DNA from: JAWXBK01 sp040878185
Lineage (GTDB): Bacteria; Pseudomonadota; Alphaproteobacteria; Dongiales; Dongiaceae
Direction of reading: 5' to 3'
DNA length: 64,000 bases
Assembly: GCA_040878185.1 (NCBI GenBank)
Contig: JBBDMS010000052.1
Coordinates: 3,960 to 67,959 of the forward strand
The notes under the pieces: generated by a model
What the model was told of the DNA's origin: nothing
The model's input: only the letters and a program-made list of their open reading frames with translations
Databases searched by the model: none
Translations under genes and position numbers: made by a program
Shown here: piece by piece, positions 59,169 through 64,000 of the stretch
Layout of the letters: each line of letters opens with the position of its first letter
Position numbering within the stretch: position 1 is the stretch's first letter

Positions 59169-60359
59169 ATGGGCTGGACGACGCTGCCCGGCTGGACCTA
59201 TGCCAGTGACGAGTTTTTCGCGCTCGAGCGTGACGCGATCTTCATGGCGACCTGGCAGATCGTCGGCCATGTCTCCGATATTCCGGCACCCGGCGACTAT
59301 CTGCGCTTCGATCTTCTGGACCAGAGCGCGATCGTGGTGCGCGACGAGGCCGGTCGGATCGGCGCCTTTCACAATGTCTGCCGCCATCGCGCCTTTCGCC
59401 TGCTGGACGATGCGCGGGGCCATACCCCGCAGGCGATACGCTGCCGCTATCACGGCTTCACCTACGATCTCGACGGATCGCTTCGAACCGTGCCCGGTGA
59501 GGATGCGTTCGACGGGATCGACAAACGCTGCTTCGGCCTGAAGTCGGTCGATCTCGAAATCTGGCACGGTTTCATCTTCATCCGCTTCGGCGGCAGCGGC
59601 CCTTCGGTGGCGGCGCAATTCGCTTCGGTCGAGCCACAATTGGCGCCCTATCGGCTCGACGATCTGGTGCCCTATGGCGGCGCCGGCGTCACGCCGATCG
59701 CGGCCGACTGGAAAGTGGCGATCGACAATAATATCGAGGGCTATCACATCCCCGTCGCGCATCCGGGGCTGCAGCGGTTGTACGGCCATGCCTATCGTTT
59801 CGAGGTGCATCCGCTCGGTGTCAGCCACGCGGGCGGCGCGCTGCGCGAAGTACCGGCATCGCCGTGGAGCGAGCGTCATTATCTGCGGCTGTTGCCACCG
59901 GTCGATGCACTGCCCGAAGAGCGGCGCCGGTTCTGGGGTTATTACAGCATGTTCCCGAACGTCGCCTTCGACGTCTATCCGGACATGATCGACTTCTTCC
60001 AGATCCTGCCCGTAGCGCCCGGCCGCAGCATGAGCCGCTGGCGCGCCTACGCGCTGCCGGATACGCGCCGCGAGATGGCGGCGGCGCGCTGGCTGAACAT
60101 GCGCATCAACACGCAGACCGGCCGCGAGGACAAGCATCTGGTCGAGGGCGTGCAGGTGGGTTTGGGATCGCTCGGCTATGGCGCGGGACCGCTCTCCGGA
60201 AGAGAGGCGCGCGTCAAACAGTTTCACGACTTGATACGCGCCGCCATCCCGGTCGCGGCGCAGGACGTGCCGCCGTCGCCGGGCGATATGGAGAATGCCA
60301 ATCGCGCATTGAATGAACAGGCAGCGCTCGAACGATCCGGCGCGCGCTCCGTACGCTAG
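59169..60359 (+). CDS. Rieske-type aromatic ring-hydroxylating oxygenase, alpha subunit
   Basis: A 396-residue oxygenase. The Rieske [2Fe-2S] site is CRHRAF near residue 77 and CRYHGF near residue 97 (C-x-H..C-x2-H). The mononuclear iron site is NNIEGYHIPVAHPGL near residue 197, with the Asp ligand later in YPDMIDFFQI. GGGGAG precedes the ATG at 59169. No reductase, ferredoxin or beta subunit is adjacent, so the electron donor must be encoded elsewhere. Relatives act on quaternary amines as well as aromatics; the substrate is open. Confidence 0.87.
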   Translation: MGWTTLPGWTYASDEFFALERDAIFMATWQIVGHVSDIPAPGDYLRFDLLDQSAIVVRDEAGRIGAFHNVCRHRAFRLLDDARGHTPQAIRCRYHGFTYDLDGSLRTVPGEDAFDGIDKRCFGLKSVDLEIWHGFIFIRFGGSGPSVAAQFASVEPQLAPYRLDDLVPYGGAGVTPIAADWKVAIDNNIEGYHIPVAHPGLQRLYGHAYRFEVHPLGVSHAGGALREVPASPWSERHYLRLLPPVDALPEERRRFWGYYSMFPNVAFDVYPDMIDFFQILPVAPGRSMSRWRAYALPDTRREMAAARWLNMRINTQTGREDKHLVEGVQVGLGSLGYGAGPLSGREARVKQFHDLIRAAIPVAAQDVPPSPGDMENANRALNEQAALERSGARSVR

Positions 60360-60458
60360 CGGCGAAATGGCGCAAGCCAATTAGAGAAAGTTGCGGGGCG
60401 GAACATCGGGAGTTTAAGTACACCCTCTAAATGGCGGTGTTTCTGGAGGCCCGAACCG

Positions 60459-61247
60459 CTAGGCCTTCGGAAGTTCGTCCGACTTCAGCCACGATTCGTT
60501 CTTAAATTTCTTCTCCAGTTCGTAGTGCTTAAGTTGATCAAGCGAAGTGCTTAGCTCTAATTCATAGTCGCCAACCACATCCGGGTAATCAATTTTAATC
60601 TGTTTAAGTAAGTCTTCGAATGTCTTGGCCGCGCTGCCACAAAAATCAATCTTGTATACTTCTGACAGCGAGTTGCGATACTTGTGTATCTCACCGCTTT
60701 TTTTCATCAGTTCGTTCTGTAGCTGTTTCTTCTCGTCGGTGATGCGGCCAAGCGCCTGCATCTTTGAGTCAATGTCTCTTGCAATTGTGTTTAGTTTTTT
60801 GTTGATGAACTGTACAATCGGGCGGGTTATCTCTATTACATTCCGCTTATGATAAGATACAAGGACGCCCTCAATCTCAGCGTCCGACACTCCATTAGCC
60901 TTCAATAGTTTGACAATGTCAGAAACCCATTGATGGCGTTGTTCAGGAGAAATATTGTCAACAAGCAGTCCGGCATATGCAACGTATGTCACGACTGGCT
61001 TCGAGAGCGTGACGGAAAGTTTTTTCATTTGCTCGATAAGTCTGTCTGCTTCCTCCATCTTTTCTTCCCAGAGTTCAGCCTCAACTCCAAACCCTTTGAA
61101 GCGCTTAAATCGCGAAAGAAAGGTAAAAATCAAAAAGAGGCCAGACGCTGCTGCGACAATCGATGCACCAGTATTGTTTCCGAAGTATGCTAACGCTGCC
61201 GCAACCGCGATTGCGGCAATACTCGTTGTAAGGAGGATAACCTGCAT
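60459..61247 (-). CDS. AT-rich orphan: two membrane helices plus coiled coil
   Basis: A 262-residue protein I do not recognise. Two N-terminal membrane helices (VILLTTSIAAIAVAAALAYF and ASIVAAASGLFLIFTFL) are followed by a cytoplasmic part with heptad-like helices: GVEAELWEEKMEEADRLIEQ, and again DSKMQALGRITDEKKQLQNE. VSDAEIEGVLVSYHKRNVIE resembles no enzyme motif. Base composition is far more AT-rich than on either side, suggesting acquisition. It lies 1.4 kb from tRNA-Pro, a frequent integration site, but I found no copy of the tRNA 3' end nearby. Confidence 0.78.
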   Translation of the reverse strand: MQVILLTTSIAAIAVAAALAYFGNNTGASIVAAASGLFLIFTFLSRFKRFKGFGVEAELWEEKMEEADRLIEQMKKLSVTLSKPVVTYVAYAGLLVDNISPEQRHQWVSDIVKLLKANGVSDAEIEGVLVSYHKRNVIEITRPIVQFINKKLNTIARDIDSKMQALGRITDEKKQLQNELMKKSGEIHKYRNSLSEVYKIDFCGSAAKTFEDLLKQIKIDYPDVVGDYELELSTSLDQLKHYELEKKFKNESWLKSDELPKA

Positions 61248-61278
61248 CGATGTCAGATAGTTTGCGCAGCCCCGGCGT

Positions 61279-61545
61279 TCAGCTCTTGGCGACGAGGTCG
61301 CGTCCGGCCTGGGTCAGCTTGCAGACCAGCCAGTCCGGCTTCAGCGGATTGGTGAACCAGGGTTCGGCCCAGCCCTGATCGATGCAGGCGCGGACTGTGC
61401 GTTCGGAAACGCGCTGACCCCATTCGTCGAACAACGGCAGCTTGCCGCCCGGCTGCGTGATGCCGCGCTCGAGCCAGCGCAGCTGAACCGGCGACGGATG
61501 TTCGCTCGAGGTCAGAACAGTGTCTGCCAAGCTATTGGTTTTCAT
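61279..61545 (-). CDS. Small hypothetical protein, possibly winged-helix
   Basis: An 88-residue protein with GC-rich codon use like the core genes. PSPVQLRWLERGITQPGGKL, then LFDEWGQRVSERTVRACIDQ, and GWAEPWFTNPLKPDWLVCKL end in TQAGRDLV. The pattern helix-helix-two strands with RTVRACI..GWAE and KLTQAGRDLV is that of a winged helix-turn-helix of the MarR-like kind, and similar small proteins occur in Rhodospirillales. Function unknown. Divergent from the MFS gene. Confidence 0.75.
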   Translation of the reverse strand: MKTNSLADTVLTSSEHPSPVQLRWLERGITQPGGKLPLFDEWGQRVSERTVRACIDQGWAEPWFTNPLKPDWLVCKLTQAGRDLVAKS

Positions 61546-61644
61546 TATTGTTCCCCCTATCCCCGAGGTTCATTCTCCGGATTAACAAGCGATCTGGCAA
61601 GATACTTTGGCGCGCGTTGCCAAGCGCGCAAGGGTGGGCGCAGC

Positions 61645-62916
61645 ATGCGCCGATCCGCCCGCAGGAGCAGCCCCAAGGAATCGCTGTTGAGCACGCAATC
61701 CGCCCGCATCGCCCAGACCTTCTCAGCGATCGGGCATCTCTACATCCATCTGTTCACGGCGATCTTCGCGACCATCGTGCTCGCGATCGAGCCGGACTGG
61801 CAGCTTCCCTATCAGGAACTGCTGCCGCTCTGGACGCTCGGCTCGCTGCTCGTCGGTGTGGCGGCGATCCCGGCCGGTTGGCTTGCCGACCGCTGGAGCG
61901 CGCGCGGCATGATGGTGGTGTTCTTCTTCGGCATCGGTGCCGGATCGGTGCTGTGCGGACTGGCGACGGGTCCGACGACGCTGATGGCGAGCCTCGCGGT
62001 CATCGGCCTGTTCGCGGCGATCTATCACCCGGTGGGCATTCCCTGGGTCGTGCGCAACGCGAAGGCGCGCGGCAAGGCGCTCGGGCTCAACGGCGTGTTC
62101 GGCAATGTGGGCGGCGGTGCGGCGGCGCTGGTTGCTGGCCTGCTGATCGATCTCGCGGGCTGGCGCGCGGCCTTCATCGTGCCGGGCGCGATCGCGATGG
62201 CGACCGGTTTCGTCATGCTCTGGTATCTCTGGCGGGGCCGCGTGCCCGAAGGCGCGCATGACCTGTCGTCGGGTGCGCCACGCGGCCGCGGCACGCTGCT
62301 GCGCGCGTTTTTCGTGCTGACCTTCGTGATGTTCTGCACCGGGCTCGTCTATCACACGACCCAGAACGCGATGCCGAAACTGTTCGAACTCAGGCTCGCG
62401 GCGTGGTTCGACGGCAGCGTTGCCGGCATCGGCCTGATGGTCTTCGTCGTCTATGCGGTCAGCGGCGCGATGCAATATGTCGGCGGCCATATGGCCGACC
62501 GCTATCCGCTGAAGCCGGTCTATGTGCTGTGTATCCTGATCCAGGCGCCGATGCTGCTGCTGGTCGCGACGACGACCGGCCTGCCACTGCTGCCGGCGGT
62601 GATGCTCTCGATCATCCTTTCGACCGGCATGTTGCCGGCCGAGAACCTCATGCTGTCGCATTTCGCGCCGGCGAAACATCGCAGCCTCTCCTTCGGCATC
62701 AAATATGTGGTGGCGTTCGGCACTGCGCCGCTCGGGCTGCAGCTCATCGCCTGGCTGTCGGGATCGACGCCGTTCGGCGGGCCGGACGGGTTCTTCACCT
62801 TGTTCGCAGTGCTGGCGATGCTGGTCGCGCTCGCCTTCCTGGTCGTGCTCGCCTTGCCCTCGCCACAGGCCCGCCAGTCTCAGTCGGCACCGGCAGCCGA
62901 GCAGGCGGCGGAATAG
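61645..62916 (+). CDS. MFS transporter
   Basis: A 423-residue inner-membrane transporter with twelve predicted helices. The basic N-terminal leader (MRRSARRSSPKESLLSTQS) is followed by TFSAIGHLYIHLFTAIFATI. GWLADRWSARGMMVVFFFGI carries the loop 2-3 signature and GHMADRYPLKPVYVLCIL the second-half equivalent. It resembles the FsmR/fosmidomycin-resistance-like group (AIYHPVGIPWVVR). AAGGGTGGG precedes the ATG at 61645. It ends 2 nt before the convergent kinase gene. Substrate unknown. Confidence 0.86.
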   Translation: MRRSARRSSPKESLLSTQSARIAQTFSAIGHLYIHLFTAIFATIVLAIEPDWQLPYQELLPLWTLGSLLVGVAAIPAGWLADRWSARGMMVVFFFGIGAGSVLCGLATGPTTLMASLAVIGLFAAIYHPVGIPWVVRNAKARGKALGLNGVFGNVGGGAAALVAGLLIDLAGWRAAFIVPGAIAMATGFVMLWYLWRGRVPEGAHDLSSGAPRGRGTLLRAFFVLTFVMFCTGLVYHTTQNAMPKLFELRLAAWFDGSVAGIGLMVFVVYAVSGAMQYVGGHMADRYPLKPVYVLCILIQAPMLLLVATTTGLPLLPAVMLSIILSTGMLPAENLMLSHFAPAKHRSLSFGIKYVVAFGTAPLGLQLIAWLSGSTPFGGPDGFFTLFAVLAMLVALAFLVVLALPSPQARQSQSAPAAEQAAE

Positions 62917-62918
62917 GC

Positions 62919-63752
62919 TCAGCGCGCGAGGGCCGCCAGCGCCAGGCGTGCGACCGCGAAATCCGTTTCCGCGTCTTCGGTCATATCGTTGCCGAGAAAC
63001 CAGGCCGCCGACAGGCCGCACCAGGCGACGATCCATTGCAGCAGGCGAATGCGCTCGAGCCCGCCGTGCGCAACGACAATCGCAATCCGTCGCTCGAAGA
63101 GCGCGGGCTCGGTCGCGACCGCGCGGTCGGGATTGCAGAACAGATTGGCGTAATCGAAGCCGCGCTCGCCGACGAGCCGCTTCGGGTCGATCGCGAGCCA
63201 GCCGCGCGCGCCGAAATCGAGAACATTATCGTGGTGGATGTCGCCGTGCAGCACGCCGATCTCGCGCGGCGCATCGAGCAATTCGCAGGCGAGGGCGGCG
63301 CTCTCCGCCAGCAGCCCGCCCTGCAAGGCGGCCATCGGCAATAAGGCCCCGAACCAGGGTTCGAGCGGTATGAGATCGGGCCAAGGCTTGCCGCGCGGTG
63401 CATGGAGCCGGGCTGCGACATCGCAGAGGATGCGCGTTGTCTCGTCGTCGCGCCTGTCGCGCGCCATCGCCGCCAGCGACCGCGTCCCTTCGGCGCGTTC
63501 GAGCAGCAGTGCGCCCTCGTCATAAGCAAGCACGCGGGCGGCGCCCTCGCCATCCCACCATGACATCAGCAGGCCGCCGAATTTTTCCTCGGCCTCGATG
63601 GCGATTTTCAGCATCGCCGGGATGCCGCGCCGACGCACCGGCAGCAACCGGCTGCTGTGCGTGACAATCGGATCGCCGTCGGCGAGGAGATCCCAGCGTT
63701 CCAGATAACGGTCGAACAGGGCCGATGCGGCATCCGACGCGGCGGCGGTCAT
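62919..63752 (-). CDS. APH(6)-like aminoglycoside/hydroxyurea phosphotransferase family kinase
   Basis: A 277-residue kinase-fold protein. The ATP-binding lysine is in AMLKIAIEAEEKFGG near residue 48. WWDGEGAARVLAYDEGALLL with ERAEGTRSL is typical of the APH_6_hur family. The catalytic loop is GVLHGDIHHDNVLDFG near residue 168, and the metal-binding segment is WLAIDPKRLVGERGFDYANL. Family members include streptomycin 6-phosphotransferases, but many chromosomal copies are not resistance genes. Here, with no other resistance gene nearby, a metabolic role is as likely. Confidence 0.85.
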   Translation of the reverse strand: MTAAASDAASALFDRYLERWDLLADGDPIVTHSSRLLPVRRRGIPAMLKIAIEAEEKFGGLLMSWWDGEGAARVLAYDEGALLLERAEGTRSLAAMARDRRDDETTRILCDVAARLHAPRGKPWPDLIPLEPWFGALLPMAALQGGLLAESAALACELLDAPREIGVLHGDIHHDNVLDFGARGWLAIDPKRLVGERGFDYANLFCNPDRAVATEPALFERRIAIVVAHGGLERIRLLQWIVAWCGLSAAWFLGNDMTEDAETDFAVARLALAALAR

Positions 63753-63776
63753 CGGTCTACAGATCGCTGCCGTCGC

Positions 63777-64000
63777 CTAACCGAACAGCCGCGGATGCTC
63801 GATCGCCGGGCAGCGATTCATCACGACCTTGAGGCCGGCGGCCCCGGCGCGGGCCGCTGCTGCATCGTCGCGCACGCCGAGCTGCATCCAGATGATTTTC
63901 GCGCCGATCGCGATCGCCTCGTCGACCGCGGCCCCGGCATGTTCGGAACGGCGGAAGATATCGACCATGTCGACCGGCACGCCGATATAGGCGAGCGCGG
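63777..64000 (-). CDS. CoA-binding protein (YccU family), 5' end outside the window
   Basis: The visible C-terminal part (about 74 residues) contains VPVDMVDIFRRSEHAGAAVD, then EAIAIGAKIIWMQLGV and AGLKVVMNRCPAIEHPRL. This is the C-terminal half of the YccU-type CoA-binding Rossmann domain related to succinyl-CoA ligase alpha. The frame stays open to the window edge upstream of the internal ATG at 63980, so that ATG is not the start. Function in bacteria is unknown. Same direction as the kinase gene, 24 nt apart. Confidence 0.88.
   Translation of the reverse strand, partial: ALAYIGVPVDMVDIFRRSEHAGAAVDEAIAIGAKIIWMQLGVRDDAAAARAGAAGLKVVMNRCPAIEHPRLFG

Noticed and set aside
59060..61260. tRNA-Pro as an integration site with a duplicated 3' end bounding the AT-rich orphan
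   Set aside because: No second copy of the tRNA 3' sequence and no integrase gene were seen.
62919..63752. Aminoglycoside resistance gene
   Set aside because: Family membership alone does not show resistance. There is no mobile context, the GC content matches the core genome, and chromosomal homologues are widespread, so it is listed only as a family kinase.

Overview
The window is a GC-rich chromosomal segment of an alphaproteobacterium, most likely Rhodospirillales in the broad sense. The evidence is gene order and gene content: dapA-smpB, rpoZ-rel, pdxJ-acpS-lepB-rnc-era-recO and parC in one run; rpiB-glyA-nrdR-ribD-ribE-ribB-ribH-nusB-thiL in another; and bamE / cytochrome bc1 chaperone / DUF177-rpmF-plsX-fabH-ihfA-merR / tRNA-Pro in a third. 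A membrane pyrophosphatase of the K+-independent type fits the same group. Genus cannot be assigned from the sequence alone. Two 10-base N runs (8099-8108 and 15897-15906) show that this is a scaffolded draft assembly.

Layout. 1-3.9 kb: the tail of an unknown gene, then a minus-strand operon of lytic transglycosylase, HAD hydrolase and threonine/serine dehydratase. 4-15.7 kb: housekeeping genes for lysine and folate biosynthesis, trans-translation, RNA polymerase omega, (p)ppGpp metabolism, vitamin B6, ACP activation, protein export, RNA processing and recombination. An AT-rich orphan gene at 10.3-11.2 kb interrupts the run between rel and pdxJ. 15.8-20 kb: an accessory insertion between recO and parC. 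It holds a repeat-bounded GIY-YIG nuclease gene, an amino-acid oxidase, and a HigB toxin gene followed by a HigA antitoxin fused in frame to a SIR2-like NADase domain. 20-22.9 kb: parC and a small unknown gene. 22.9-23.7 kb: non-coding, repeat-rich DNA. 23.7-29.8 kb: two class III aminotransferases and two glutamine-synthetase-like enzymes, probably a polyamine or amine utilisation locus. 30-39.7 kb: HAD hydrolase, glutaryl-CoA dehydrogenase and a complete branched-chain amino acid ABC transporter with one extra, unusual permease. 39.8-48.8 kb: rpiB, glyA, nrdR, riboflavin genes, nusB and thiL. 48.8-53.7 kb: methyltransferase, cupin, MFS transporter and proton-pumping pyrophosphatase. 53.8-58.9 kb: bamE and the fatty-acid initiation cluster. 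59-64 kb: tRNA-Pro, a Rieske oxygenase, an AT-rich membrane/coiled-coil orphan, an MFS transporter, a small-molecule kinase and a CoA-binding protein cut by the window end.

The most interesting object is the higB / higA-SIR2 pair. The first ~95 residues of the second protein are an ordinary HigA DNA-binding antitoxin and the remaining ~510 are a SIR2-like domain with apparent catalytic Asn and His. GC content drops at the junction, which suggests that a defence-type NADase was captured by a resident toxin-antitoxin operon. The second is a family of terminal-inverted-repeat elements. Two short copies carry no gene and a third has nearly the same ends but encloses the GIY-YIG gene, which suggests an autonomous/non-autonomous pair. 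Smaller oddities include a ribB whose GTP cyclohydrolase II half has lost its zinc and GTP-binding residues, an RNase III with Asn in place of a catalytic Asp, and a LivH-like permease with an exported N-terminal domain.
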